Assembly (NCBI RefSeq): GCF_900115285.1
Contig: NZ_FOYW01000001.1
Span: forward strand, 2,019,272-2,083,271
Direction: 5' to 3'
Source: Marinobacter daqiaonensis
GTDB taxonomy: Bacteria > Pseudomonadota > Gammaproteobacteria > Pseudomonadales > Oleiphilaceae
Length of the DNA stretch: 64,000 nt
Shown: positions 19,034 through 28,395 of the stretch, piece by piece
How positions within the stretch are numbered: the stretch's first letter is position 1
Layout of the letters: each line of letters begins with the position of its first letter
The notes under the pieces: model-generated
The model's database searches: none
What the model was told of the DNA's origin: nothing
Seen by the model: only the letters and a program-made list of their open reading frames with translations
Translations under genes and position numbers: made by a program

Positions 19034-20671
19034 ATGTCCCTGGGTAACGTTTTAGGCTTCCGGGCCAAGGTGGCCCTGCCCTTTGTCATTACCGCCCTGG
19101 CCGTGATCATTCTGGGCGTGTTCAGCACGTTCACCGTTCGCAACCTGGTTTCCAACACCGACTTTCTCGCCCTTAACCTGATGCCTGCCTCCAGCGAAAT
19201 CCTCAACGGCGACAGGGACCTGTACCAGGCGCTGGTGGCCCAGAGCGAGTATATCCGCTCGCGGGAACGTAATGCTTCCGCGGACGAGTCCCTCGCCGCC
19301 TTCCATGAAAACGCTGACCAGGCGAAAAACCGGATCCGGTCGGCCCAAGAAAGACTCAGCGGCACCCGGGTAGACCAGGTGATGGAAGGCTTCGAGGAAA
19401 CCTACAGCGCCTGGCGGGACTCTGCGGAATCCGCCCTGAAGCGGGCCGAGATCGGCGACACCTATGGCGCCCACGAAATCGTGGTGAACGAGACCAGCGA
19501 CCGCTTTGACGCGGTCCGGAACTATTTCGACCTTGCTGGCCAGGTGGCTGACGAGCTGGCCACAAAAACAGCCGGCGCGGCCTCCCAGGAAGCACAGCGC
19601 AGCATCGTCATTACCGTCGCCGTCACAGTGGCCGCACTGATCATTGCCGTGGCGGTCTTCGTGTTTGTTCTCAAACTGATCATCGCCTCCATCCGCGAAT
19701 TGCGGAACCAGCTGGACAATATCGCCCAGGGCGAGGGAGACCTGACTCAGCGGATTCCCGTGGAAAACAACGATGACCTCGGCCAGTTGGCGGAGTCCTT
19801 CAACCGGGTACTGGCCAACCTCCAGGGCATGATCCGCAGCATCCAGGAGCTCTCAGGCCAACTCGCGGAGGGCGCCCGGGATCTGGAGAAGTCCGCCGCC
19901 GAGAACCGCGACGGCGTTTCACGCCAGACTGAATCCATCACCATGGTGGCGACTGCCATCAATGAGATGCAGAGTGCCGTCGAGGAAGTGGCGGGCAACG
20001 CGTCACGGGCTGCGGAAGTGACCCGTACCGCCCAGGGCAACGCCACTCGCGGGGCTGATATCGTCGAGCAGTCCGCAGGGCAGGTCCGGCGTCTGTCGCA
20101 GCAGATTACTAAGGCGGTGGAGGTTATCCGCAAGCTGTCGGAGGATTCGGACAACATTACTTCAGTGCTGGACGTGATCCGCGGAATAGCGGAGCAGACG
20201 AACCTGCTTGCGCTCAACGCCGCTATCGAGGCCGCCCGGGCCGGAGAACAGGGGCGTGGTTTCGCCGTGGTGGCGGATGAGGTACGCACCCTCGCCCAGC
20301 GCACCCAGCAGTCCACCGAAAACATCCAGCAGATGATCACCGCCCTTCAGACCGGGGTATCGGACGTGGTATCGGTCATGGAAACCGGCAGTGAACAGGC
20401 CGCCGCCACTGACAAGCTGGCCTCGGATGCGGAGACCGAGCTGTCCTCTATCCTGAACGCCATGACCGACATCAGCGACGTGAATACCAGCGTGGCATCC
20501 GCCACCGAACAACAGACCCAGGTCATCGACGAGATCAACCAGAGCATCACCCAGATCAACGACCTGGCCGGAGAGAGCAGCCAGCGTTCCACCGACCTCA
20601 ACAGCATCAGTGAGTCCATGGCCGGCTACGCCACCAGGCTCAAGGAACAGGCCGGTCGATTCCGGGTCTGA
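19034..20671 (+). CDS. methyl-accepting chemotaxis protein
   Basis: This is a transmembrane chemoreceptor of 545 residues. A first membrane segment (about 10-33) is followed by a periplasmic four-helix-bundle-like sensor (about 34-188), a second membrane segment (about 189-213), a HAMP linker (about 215-267) and the long cytoplasmic signalling coiled coil. The conserved hairpin tip reads [20 protein letters not shown]. No C-terminal methyltransferase-binding pentapeptide is present. The ligand is unknown. The gene has its own upstream region and ends at a strong terminator at 20682-20714. Confidence 0.95.
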   Translation: MSLGNVLGFRAKVALPFVITALAVIILGVFSTFTVRNLVSNTDFLALNLMPASSEILNGDRDLYQALVAQSEYIRSRERNASADESLAAFHENADQAKNRIRSAQERLSGTRVDQVMEGFEETYSAWRDSAESALKRAEIGDTYGAHEIVVNETSDRFDAVRNYFDLAGQVADELATKTAGAASQEAQRSIVITVAVTVAALIIAVAVFVFVLKLIIASIRELRNQLDNIAQGEGDLTQRIPVENNDDLGQLAESFNRVLANLQGMIRSIQELSGQLAEGARDLEKSAAENRDGVSRQTESITMVATAINEMQSAVEEVAGNASRAAEVTRTAQGNATRGADIVEQSAGQVRRLSQQITKAVEVIRKLSEDSDNITSVLDVIRGIAEQTNLLALNAAIEAARAGEQGRGFAVVADEVRTLAQRTQQSTENIQQMITALQTGVSDVVSVMETGSEQAAATDKLASDAETELSSILNAMTDISDVNTSVASATEQQTQVIDEINQSITQINDLAGESSQRSTDLNSISESMAGYATRLKEQAGRFRV

Positions 20672-20681
20672 TTCGGTTCAT

Positions 20682-20714
20682 AAAAAAAGCCCCGTCAGGT
20701 ACGGGGCTTTTTTT
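20682..20714. terminator. bidirectional Rho-independent terminator
   Basis: AAAAAAAGCCCCGT (20682-20695) pairs perfectly with ACGGGGCTTTTTTT (20701-20714) around a 5-nt loop. The A and T tracts give a terminator in both directions, serving the chemoreceptor gene on the left and the convergent Yip1-like gene on the right. Confidence 0.93.
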
Positions 20715-20739
20715 CACCACCTGTAGGGAGCGACGCTCT

Positions 20740-21351
20740 TCAGTCACCAACAAACTCTGGCCCGAACCCGTAACTCCAGAGAATCACCGAGCCTACCCGG
20801 GTGGTAACCAGGATCACCAGGGCGACCGTCAGCAGGGCTCCGGCGTACATGATCGCCCGTTCCTTTGGAATATCCATGACGATGGGGAGACCGTCATACA
20901 TCAGGTAGGCCCCGTAGATCGCAGCTGCCAGGAAAACCAGGGCGTTGAACCAGGGCACCGGATACAGAAGGGCAAAGCCCGCCAGGAACAACGGTGTGCA
21001 GGAATACGCCGCCAGGGCAACGCCGTTCGACGCATCGGGCTCCTCCTGCGCCCCGTAAGTCTTTGCCATCCAGTTAACCGCATAACCCAGCGCGAACACG
21101 CCCACCAGAATGGCGAGGTAGGTCAGTACGCTCAGTTGAAGGGCGCTGACCGGCGATAGCTTGATCAGGCGGTCGGCGCCCACGGTCCAGCCGAAGTGGG
21201 CCGTTGAAATATAGGCACAGATTGGGCCGATGGCCGCCAGCGCCAACACGTAGGCCACATAGAGACGCAACGGTTTCTCGTGCTCCCTACGGATTTCTGC
21301 CCACTCCGAATCCGGGTGGGTGAACAGACCGAATACATGATGCAAAAGCAT
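20740..21351 (-). CDS. Yip1-family membrane protein
   Basis: The 203-residue product begins MLLHHVFGLFTHPDSEWAEI, the pattern that opens bacterial Yip1-domain proteins, and then has about five hydrophobic segments. It is predicted to sit in the inner membrane, and its function is unknown. I placed the start at the ATG at 21351, which has a GAGGG ribosome site just upstream. A longer frame reaches to 21474 but adds a basic, non-conserved stretch. The gene converges on the chemoreceptor gene and shares its terminator. Confidence 0.82.
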   Translation of the reverse strand: MLLHHVFGLFTHPDSEWAEIRREHEKPLRLYVAYVLALAAIGPICAYISTAHFGWTVGADRLIKLSPVSALQLSVLTYLAILVGVFALGYAVNWMAKTYGAQEEPDASNGVALAAYSCTPLFLAGFALLYPVPWFNALVFLAAAIYGAYLMYDGLPIVMDIPKERAIMYAGALLTVALVILVTTRVGSVILWSYGFGPEFVGD

Positions 21352-21884
21352 AGTTTCGCCCTCTTTTTTGTTGTCTTCTATTATTACGCTCGCCTCAAGA
21401 GACAGATCAGCTTTTAACCACACTCTTAATTTAGTCGACAGAGCCCGCCGCCGAAAGTTTTCCCGGGGCCGCACTCACCCGCCTGACATAAGAATCGCGA
21501 TCCAGGTGGATTCCTTCTGGCTGGCGCCGGCCGCAAATGGCTTCTAGGCTGCGTTTGTCCATGTCAACAGCAACGGATGGCTGGGGCAAATGCCGCCACC
21601 CTGAGTTCTCCGACGTGCTGGTCAATGCCAAAGGCTGGTGCAGCGTTTACGCCCCCCGCGGCTGACCCGGTTTTCCGGCATCGTTTTCATGGGGCTTCCG
21701 GCTCCCTGGAACGATGCCGGAAGATTCTCGCACTCAGCTCCTTCCAGGATTAAAAGTCAACAACTTACCCACCTTACTGGAACAGGACTTTGAGAACCGG
21801 TGCACAGGTGGCAAACTGATGCATTGCTACTGATGTCATGCCTGGCATTCCGCCGACCCTTACCCACAAGAAAAAGGAATCCTT
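21352..21884. other. 533-bp non-coding gap with one inverted repeat
   Basis: No convincing gene is present. A 66-codon frame on the minus strand (21431-21631) has no recognisable motif. The left part should hold the promoter of the Yip1-like gene. The clearest structure is the inverted repeat at 21673-21722. Confidence 0.5.
21673..21722. repeat. 13-bp perfect inverted repeat
   Basis: TTCCGGCATCGTT (21673-21685) is perfectly complementary to AACGATGCCGGAA (21710-21722) across a 24-nt spacer. It lies 160 bases before the crotonase-family gene and far from any gene end, so it is not an obvious terminator. It may be a REP-like or regulatory hairpin. Confidence 0.6.
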
Positions 21885-22673
21885 ATGAGCGAGTCCGTAC
21901 TGCTTGAGCGCCGTGACAACGGCGTTGCCCTGGTCACCCTGAACCGTCCCGAAGCCATGAACGCGCTCTCCACCGAGCTGCGCCAGACCCTGTACGGAAT
22001 CATGCAGGAAATCCGCAGCGACGACACCATCCGTGCCGTGGTGGTCACTGGTGCGGGGCAGAAGGCCTTCACCGCGGGCCTGGATCTCAAGGAGCTGGGC
22101 ACCGACACCAGCGGCATGAAGGCCGCCACAGACCGGGATCCCACCAGCAACCCGGTTACCGCCATTCGCAGCTGCGGCAAGCCCGTCGTGGGCGCCATCA
22201 ACGGCGTCGCCATCACCGGCGGCTTCGAGGTGGCTCTGGCCTGCGATATCCTGATCGCCTCGGAAAACGCTCGCTTTGCCGACACTCATGCCCTGGTCGG
22301 CATCATGCCGGGCTGGGGGCTCTCCCAGAAACTGCAGCGCATCATTGGCCAGTCCCGCGCCAAGGAACTTTCTTTCACCGGTCGCTTCCTGAATGCGGAG
22401 ACCGCCGCCCAGTGGGGACTCGTCAACCGCGTGGTGCCGGCGGACAAGCTGCTGGACGAAGCCCTGACACTGGCGGATGACATCGCCGTGATCGAGCCCC
22501 CTTTCCTCGCCAAGTACCGGCACCTGATGGAGCACGGCTATGAGCTGGCCATGGACGATGCCCTGGACTACGAGACCCTTTTCTCTTCCATAGAGAACGG
22601 CCGCGTCACTCCGGAGGACATCGAGCGCCGGCGCCAGGCGGTCACAGAGCGCGGCCGGGCGCGCAAGGGTTGA
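21885..22673 (+). CDS. crotonase-family enoyl-CoA hydratase/isomerase-like protein
   Basis: The 262-residue protein has the crotonase fold: the oxyanion-hole segment AFTAGLDLKEL, the GGFEVALACDI motif with Glu115 at the first catalytic glutamate position, and MPGWGLSQKL. The second catalytic glutamate of true enoyl-CoA hydratases is replaced: aligning FADTHALVGIMPG with the usual FGQPEI.LG.IPG puts His135 there. It may therefore be an isomerase, a hydrolase or a hydratase of altered mechanism. The start has AAGGA upstream. A hairpin at 22681-22705 follows the gene, and an MFS transporter gene is next downstream. Confidence 0.87.
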   Translation: MSESVLLERRDNGVALVTLNRPEAMNALSTELRQTLYGIMQEIRSDDTIRAVVVTGAGQKAFTAGLDLKELGTDTSGMKAATDRDPTSNPVTAIRSCGKPVVGAINGVAITGGFEVALACDILIASENARFADTHALVGIMPGWGLSQKLQRIIGQSRAKELSFTGRFLNAETAAQWGLVNRVVPADKLLDEALTLADDIAVIEPPFLAKYRHLMEHGYELAMDDALDYETLFSSIENGRVTPEDIERRRQAVTERGRARKG

Positions 22674-22680
22674 TCTCCCG

Positions 22681-22705
22681 CCCGCAACCCCCGGAGGGTT
22701 ACGGG
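22681..22705 (+). terminator. stem-loop after the crotonase gene
   Basis: CCCGCAACCC (22681-22690) pairs with GGGTTACGGG (22696-22705) with one mismatch and a 5-nt loop, 8 bases after the stop. It lacks a T tract, so it may be a partial terminator. Confidence 0.45.
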
Positions 22706-22753
22706 CCTCTCCCATCCGGTCGCCGGACCCGGGTTCCGCATCCTTGAGAGGTA

Positions 22754-24199
22754 ATGGCTGATATGGCCATGTCCATGGAAGAGCTCCAGCAGCGCTACGG
22801 CAGCCACTACAAATGGTGGGTGATGGTGACGGTGATGATCGGCACCATGACCATGTCCTTGTCCTCCACCATTGTTAACGTCGCCCTGCCGGAGATCATG
22901 GGTACGTTTTCGGTCAACCACACGATGGGACAATGGCTGGTCACCGCCTTCCTGGCGAGCATGGCCATCGGGATGCTGCTGAATATCTGGATGGTGGACC
23001 GTTTCGGACCCCGGACCACCTATATGGGAGCGCTGGCCATATTCATCATCGCGGCCCTGGCCGGCGGCTTTGCCGTCAACTTCGGCATGCTTGTGGTTGT
23101 GCGCATAATCCAGGGCCTTATTGCCGGCATGGTGCAGCCCTTGGCTATGCTGATGCTTTACGCGGTGTTTCCGGTGAGAGAGCGGGGGCAGGCGATGGGA
23201 CTTTACGCCATGGGCGTGGTTCTCGGACCTACAGTAGGGCCGGTGGTGGGCGGCGTACTGGTGGACTGGTGGTCCTGGCGGGCCGTTTTCCTGATTGTAC
23301 TGCCGTTCTGTCTGGTCGCGTTCTACCTGGGCCAGCGATACCTCTCCCGCCCGCCCTCCGCGCCTCCGGTCCACCGGCGCCTGGACAGCGCCGGGTTGCT
23401 GTTGCTGACCGGCTGGATGGTGGCCCTGCTGTGGGGACTCTCCGCCGGCCCCGACTATGGCTGGGCCAGCCCGGCGGTCATCGGCGCCCTGATCCTGGCG
23501 GTGATACTGTTCATTGCCTTTGCCTGGCGCCAGCTCAAGGGCCGGGCGCCGTTGCTGGCACTGGGAATTTTCCGCCACGCCGGTTTCGGGCCGGCTTTCA
23601 TGGTGGCCATGCTGACAGGAGCCGGGCTGTTCGGCTCGGTCTACCTGCTGCCGCTACTGGTACAGACCGCCATGGGAAAATCCGCGTCCGCCGCCGGGAT
23701 GTTGCTGATGCCGGCCGGCCTGGCCATGGCGCTCTCGTTTCCGGTAATCGGCCGGCTGACGGACCGGGTGGTTCCGAAGGTCCTGGTGGCCGGCGGACTG
23801 ATCATCTTTGCCATCTCCTGCGTGGTGCTCAGTGATGCCCAGAAAGGCACATCACTGATCCTGGTGGCGCTGATGGCGGCCCTGGGCCGGGTGGGGCTGG
23901 CCATGACCATGCCTCCGGTGGTGATCGGGGCGGTGAGCATTGTTCCCCAGAACATGGTGAACCAGGCCACCGGACTGATCAGCTTCGCTCGCCAGTTCGG
24001 CGGTTCCCTCGGCGTGGCCCTGTCAGCAATCCTGCTGCAGGAAAGCACCCGGTGGACCGCCGCACTGGGCGTGCCGCTGACCTCCCCCGGTTACCAGGAT
24101 GCCTTTGCGCTGATGGCCCTGTTCTACCTGCTCGGCCTCTATCCCATGGCCCTGATGAAGTCGCCGCCAAAGGAGGAGCCGGCAAGCACCACTGCCTGA
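22754..24199 (+). CDS. DHA2-family MFS transporter (EmrB/QacA-like)
   Basis: The 481-residue inner-membrane protein has about 14 hydrophobic segments. The motif WLVTAFLASMAIGMLLNIWMVDRFGPR matches the start of MFS motif A, and VLGPTVGPVVGG matches motif C of drug:H+ antiporters. These transporters export drugs, detergents or other toxic amphiphiles using the proton gradient. The ATG at 22754 has GAGAGG upstream. No membrane-fusion partner (EmrA-like) or regulator is adjacent. It sits between two CoA-enzyme genes, so an export role for metabolic intermediates is possible but speculative. Confidence 0.88.
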   Translation: MADMAMSMEELQQRYGSHYKWWVMVTVMIGTMTMSLSSTIVNVALPEIMGTFSVNHTMGQWLVTAFLASMAIGMLLNIWMVDRFGPRTTYMGALAIFIIAALAGGFAVNFGMLVVVRIIQGLIAGMVQPLAMLMLYAVFPVRERGQAMGLYAMGVVLGPTVGPVVGGVLVDWWSWRAVFLIVLPFCLVAFYLGQRYLSRPPSAPPVHRRLDSAGLLLLTGWMVALLWGLSAGPDYGWASPAVIGALILAVILFIAFAWRQLKGRAPLLALGIFRHAGFGPAFMVAMLTGAGLFGSVYLLPLLVQTAMGKSASAAGMLLMPAGLAMALSFPVIGRLTDRVVPKVLVAGGLIIFAISCVVLSDAQKGTSLILVALMAALGRVGLAMTMPPVVIGAVSIVPQNMVNQATGLISFARQFGGSLGVALSAILLQESTRWTAALGVPLTSPGYQDAFALMALFYLLGLYPMALMKSPPKEEPASTTA

Positions 24200-24298
24200 G
24201 AACTTGCCCCTGCGAGAATCGGCGCAGGACTTACGCCGGGGTGAAATTTTATTGTATGGTTCCGGGAAACGTCTCACAAAACACAGGAAACAATAACA

Positions 24299-25852
24299 AT
24301 GATTTTGACCGACCTGCCAGAAAAGAGCCTTGAACGCTTTGGCGAGTACCCCATGCTGTACGCCGGAGAGCGGGAAATCACCAATCTGGAGCTTCAGGAA
24401 AGCGCCAATCGCCTCGCCAACGGACTGAAAAACTTGGGGGTAACCCCGGGTGACCGGGTGGTGGTCTGCATGCCCAACTGCCCGGAAGTATTTATTGCGT
24501 ACCAGGGTATCCTGAGAGCCGAAGCCATCGTGCTCCCGGTGATGTTCGTGCTCCACCCCCGGGAAATCGGCTACATCCTCCAGGCCTCGGGAGCCACCGC
24601 GGTGATCACCAGCCAGGCGATGCTCCCCGCCATCGAGCAGGCCACGTCAGGCATGGAAACCCCGCCCACACTGGTTGTCGCCGGTATCGCCCAGAACCAG
24701 CCCAGCCCCAACGCCGGCATCCCCTGTAACAGCCTCTGCTCGCTGATGGCGGCGGCAGAACCGGAGCTTTCCCGGCCCCGGCTCAAGGAAGATGACGTTG
24801 CGGTGATCCTGTTCACCTCCGGCACCACCGGCCAGCCCAAGGGGGTCATGCTTACCCACCGCAATCTCTACAGCAACGCCGCTGCCGCGGTGGAACTGGC
24901 GGAGGCGACCGGTGATGAGCCAGGCACCACTCTCGGTGTCCTGCCACTGGCCCATATCTACGGCTTTACCATGGCAAACACCCTCTTCCTTCGTGGGGGA
25001 AGCATGGTGATATTGCCAAAATTCGATGTCCGGGCGGTCTGCGAGGCCATCCAGAAGCACCAGGTGAGAGCCTTCAGTGCCGTTCCAGCCATGATCTACG
25101 CCCTCACCATGGCCCCGGAAGTGGACGAATATGATGTCTCCTCGCTGGAGTCCGTGGGCTCCGGCTCGGCGCCACTGCCGGTGTCGCTGATCGAGGCGTT
25201 CCGCAAGCGCTTCAATGCCGAGATCTACGAAGGCTATGGGCTCTCCGAGGCCGCCCCGACGGTATCGGCCCACCGCAAGGGAGAGACCATCAAACCCGGT
25301 TCTGTCGGCCGGGCCTTTCCAGGGGTCGAGCTGCGTATCGCCGACGATCAGGGGAACCCCATGCCCGCCGGTGAGGTCGGTGAACTGCTGGTACGGGGCG
25401 AAAACATCACACCAGGCTATTACCGCAACGAGGAGGCAACGAAGGCCGCGATTCGTGACGGCTGGCTCCATACCGGCGATGTGGCCAGGATCGATGAGGA
25501 TGGCTACCTTTATATCGTCGACCGCAAGAAGGACCTGATTCTCCGGGGTGGCTTCAACATCTACCCGCGGGATCTGGAGGAACTGATTTCCCGCCATCCG
25601 GCGGTAGCGGAAGTGGCTGTGGTTGGTGTGCCTTCGGAGCGCATGGGGGAGGAAGTCGTGGCCGTGGTTGTCCCCAACCAGGACTCGGAAATTACGGAGG
25701 AGGAAGTGCTGACCTTCTGTCAGGAGCGGCTGGCCAAGTACAAGACGCCCCGCCGGGTGGTGTTCATGGACACCATGCCCCGTAATGGCGTTGGCAAGAT
25801 CCTCAAGAAATCCCTGCGGGAGCAGGTCGCGGAGCAGGTAGTGATTGAATAG
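24299..25852 (+). CDS. long-chain fatty-acid/carboxylate-CoA ligase (AMP-binding)
   Basis: This 517-residue acyl-adenylate synthetase activates a carboxylic acid to its CoA thioester with ATP. It has the P-loop motif LFTSGTTGQPKGVMLTH, the A5 motif YEGYGLSEAAPTVSAH, the hinge WLHTGDVARIDEDGYLYIVDRKKDLI and the C-terminal catalytic lysine motif PRNGVGKILKKSLRE. The length and motifs match the medium- to long-chain FadD-like group. The substrate cannot be read from sequence. The next gene, 89 bases downstream, encodes a metallo-beta-lactamase-fold protein, possibly co-transcribed. Confidence 0.92.
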   Translation: MILTDLPEKSLERFGEYPMLYAGEREITNLELQESANRLANGLKNLGVTPGDRVVVCMPNCPEVFIAYQGILRAEAIVLPVMFVLHPREIGYILQASGATAVITSQAMLPAIEQATSGMETPPTLVVAGIAQNQPSPNAGIPCNSLCSLMAAAEPELSRPRLKEDDVAVILFTSGTTGQPKGVMLTHRNLYSNAAAAVELAEATGDEPGTTLGVLPLAHIYGFTMANTLFLRGGSMVILPKFDVRAVCEAIQKHQVRAFSAVPAMIYALTMAPEVDEYDVSSLESVGSGSAPLPVSLIEAFRKRFNAEIYEGYGLSEAAPTVSAHRKGETIKPGSVGRAFPGVELRIADDQGNPMPAGEVGELLVRGENITPGYYRNEEATKAAIRDGWLHTGDVARIDEDGYLYIVDRKKDLILRGGFNIYPRDLEELISRHPAVAEVAVVGVPSERMGEEVVAVVVPNQDSEITEEEVLTFCQERLAKYKTPRRVVFMDTMPRNGVGKILKKSLREQVAEQVVIE

Positions 25853-25941
25853 AAGGGAAGGACCGTCAGATCACTGGTGACGCCCCGATACCCGTGGGCC
25901 AGAGTGTCCGCGGGTAATACAGAATAACAACAGGAAACCCC

Positions 25942-26928
25942 ATGAGCGCGAACACCCCCACCATCATTCCGTTTGAACATGGCATATACGGCATCGACAC
26001 CGAGTTCGCCGGCACCACAATGATGGACGCCAGTCACCTGATTGTGGACAGTGGCGAGGCCGCCTTTGTCGATGTGGGCAGCAACTTCTCGATACCGGTG
26101 CTCCTGAAGGCCCTTGAACAACTGGGGCTGGACCGGAGCCAGGTTCGCTACGTCTGCGTAACCCATGTCCATCTGGATCACGCCGGCGGCGCGGGCCTGA
26201 TCATGGAGGAACTGCCAGATGCGCAACTGGTGGTTCACCCCCGGGGCGCCAGGCACATGATCGACCCCGGTGCTCTGTACGAAGGCGCCCGCCAGGTTTA
26301 TGGCACCGAGACCATGAAACGGCACTATGGCGAGCTGATCCCGGTACCCCGGGAGCGGATTGTCGAGGTTCAGGACGGGAACACCCTCACTCTGGGCAAA
26401 CGCACCCTTACCTTCCTGGACACGCCCGGGCACGCCCTGCACCATTACTGCATCCATGACAGCACCGCCAACGCCGTCTTCTCCGGTGATACTTTCGGCA
26501 TTTCCTACCGCTTCCTGGATTCGGCCATGGGAGAATTCATCTTTCCCGCCGCCACTCCGGTCCAGTTTGATCCCGCCCGGGCCCATGAATCGGTGGACCG
26601 GCTCGCCGGCCTCGAGCCGGATGCCATCTACCTGACCCACTTCAGCCAGGTTCGCAACATCCGGGCCCTGGCCCGCCAGCTTCACAGCGACCTGGACGCC
26701 TATGCCGATATTGGTCGCCGCCATATGTCGACCGCTGCCGACCAGGCCAGGCCCATCCGGGACGACCTGAAGACCCTGTTCCGCCAACGCCTTGAAGATC
26801 ATGGCCTGGCTTTCACCAGCGAAGAACTGGAGGCCTCGCTAGGGCTGGACCTGGACCTGAACTCAAAGGGTATTGCCGTATGGTCGGCCAGGCAGGCGAG
26901 GCAGGAACCTTCTAAGACAAAGGTCTAA
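25942..26928 (+). CDS. metallo-beta-lactamase-fold hydrolase
   Basis: The 328-residue protein has the zinc motif THVHLDHAGGAG (His75, His77, Asp79, His80), further ligands in DTPGHALHHYC and FSGDTFG, and a late YLTHFSQV. It has an extra C-terminal helical region of about 80 residues beyond the basic fold. The ATG at 25942 is preceded by CAGGAAA. It follows the acyl-CoA ligase gene, which suggests a role in thioester or lactone hydrolysis, but the substrate is unknown. Confidence 0.87.
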   Translation: MSANTPTIIPFEHGIYGIDTEFAGTTMMDASHLIVDSGEAAFVDVGSNFSIPVLLKALEQLGLDRSQVRYVCVTHVHLDHAGGAGLIMEELPDAQLVVHPRGARHMIDPGALYEGARQVYGTETMKRHYGELIPVPRERIVEVQDGNTLTLGKRTLTFLDTPGHALHHYCIHDSTANAVFSGDTFGISYRFLDSAMGEFIFPAATPVQFDPARAHESVDRLAGLEPDAIYLTHFSQVRNIRALARQLHSDLDAYADIGRRHMSTAADQARPIRDDLKTLFRQRLEDHGLAFTSEELEASLGLDLDLNSKGIAVWSARQARQEPSKTKV

Positions 26929-27135
26929 ACCACTATCTGAATAAATGTAACACTCAACTGATCCGTGCTAGTTTAATAACGTACCGTTGGAGGCTTCCGG
27001 GGCTTGGCGGATTCCGTGGATGCCCCCGTTTTTAGAAATACCAGAGGCCTCTCCGGGTCGTTAACGGACGGATGACCGATCGGCCCCCTGAAAGCGCCCG
27101 AGCACAAACTACAACAACCCAGAGGAACGCACCTT

Positions 27136-28221
27136 ATGATTCGTCGTTCATTTTTTCGCAAGGTGGCTACCGCTGCCGCGCTGTCTGCACTGATTGCCTC
27201 CCCCTTTGCCGCCGCCCAGGAGAAGTTCACCCTTCGCCTGGCCGAGACCTGGGGGCCGAATTTCCCGATCTTCGGGGAAGCAACCAAGAGCATGGCCAAA
27301 ATGGCCGAGGAAATGTCCGATGGCCGTCTGCGCATCCGCATCGACTCAGCCAACAAGCACAAGGCGCCCTTCGGTGTCTTTGACATGGTCAAGGCCGGCC
27401 AGTATGACATGGGCCACTCCGCGTCCTACTACTGGAAGGGCAAGGTACCCAACACCCTGTTCTTTACCAGCATGCCCTTTGGTATGACCGCTCAGGAACA
27501 GTACGCCTGGTTCTATTACGGCGATGGCATGGAGCTGATGCAGGAAGTCTACGAGCCCCATAACATGCTGTCTTTCCCCGGCGGCAACACCGGCATCCAG
27601 ATGGGCGGCTGGTTCCGTAAGGAAATCAATTCCCTGGAAGATCTTCAGGGCCTGAAAATGCGGATCCCCGGCTTTGCGGGCGAAGTCTTCGCGGAAGTGG
27701 GTGTCGTACCCACCAACATTCCGCCGGGAGAGCTCTACACCGCCCTGGAGCGCGGCACCATCGACGCCGTTGAATGGGTAGGCCCGGCACTGGACCTGCG
27801 CCTGGGCTTCCAGCAGATTGCCGACTACTACTACACTGGCTGGCATGAGCCCGCCACCGAACTGCAGTTCCTGGTCAACCAGGACGTCTGGAACAAGCTG
27901 CCCAAGGATCTCCAGCGGATCCTGGAGATTTCCATGCGCACCGCCGCCTACGACATGCTGATCCAGTCCGTTCACGAGAACGCCCAGGCCTGGGCTTCCA
28001 TCACCGAGGAGTATCCGGACATCGAAGTCAGGAACTTCCCGCAGGATGTTCTCGAGGCCATGGTTCTGGCCAACCGCAAGCTCCTCCAGGAAGCGGCCGA
28101 GGCTGACGAGCAGGCTGCCCGTATCATCGAGTCCCAGGAGGCTTACCTGGAGAATGCCCGCAATTACATCAACATCTCCGATCGGGCCTATCTCAACAAC
28201 ATGGCCGATATCGAAGAGTAA
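27136..28221 (+). CDS. dctP: TRAP transporter solute-binding protein (DctP family)
   Basis: This periplasmic binding protein of a tripartite ATP-independent transporter has 361 residues. The signal peptide (about 1-27) contains a twin-arginine-like RRSFFRK, so Tat export is possible. The mature protein has family hallmarks such as the helix region KAGQYDMGHSASYYW, the ligand-binding arginine segment GLKMRIPGFAGEVF and IPPGELYTALERGTIDAVEW. TRAP systems import organic acids with sodium; the ligand here is unknown. The membrane subunits follow at 28396 and 28941. A hairpin between this gene and the permeases may raise its relative expression. A close paralogue lies at 34694-35767. Confidence 0.94.
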   Translation: MIRRSFFRKVATAAALSALIASPFAAAQEKFTLRLAETWGPNFPIFGEATKSMAKMAEEMSDGRLRIRIDSANKHKAPFGVFDMVKAGQYDMGHSASYYWKGKVPNTLFFTSMPFGMTAQEQYAWFYYGDGMELMQEVYEPHNMLSFPGGNTGIQMGGWFRKEINSLEDLQGLKMRIPGFAGEVFAEVGVVPTNIPPGELYTALERGTIDAVEWVGPALDLRLGFQQIADYYYTGWHEPATELQFLVNQDVWNKLPKDLQRILEISMRTAAYDMLIQSVHENAQAWASITEEYPDIEVRNFPQDVLEAMVLANRKLLQEAAEADEQAARIIESQEAYLENARNYINISDRAYLNNMADIEE

Positions 28222-28239
28222 GTAATTGATATCAGAAAG

Positions 28240-28268
28240 CGCCGGAACTCCGTAACGGGGTTCCGGCG
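28240..28268 (+). terminator. intra-operon hairpin after dctP
   Basis: CGCCGGAAC (28240-28248) pairs perfectly with GTTCCGGCG (28260-28268), loop 11 nt, followed by TTGTTTT. It lies between the binding-protein gene and the permease genes, where partial termination or 3'-end protection would give more binding protein than permease. Confidence 0.72.
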
Positions 28269-28395
28269 TTGTTTTAAGGGAATTCTGTGAAAAAGCCGCC
28301 ACCCTGACGTAGAATACCGGCGTTTTTTTCACAGACTGTCCCTATCGGAACAGAAGGCCGGCCGGGTTTGCCCGGCGGGCCCATGAGGATTGATC

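Noticed and set aside
21431..21631. 66-codon minus-strand frame in the 533-bp gap
   Set aside because: No ribosome site, domain or clear codon bias seen.
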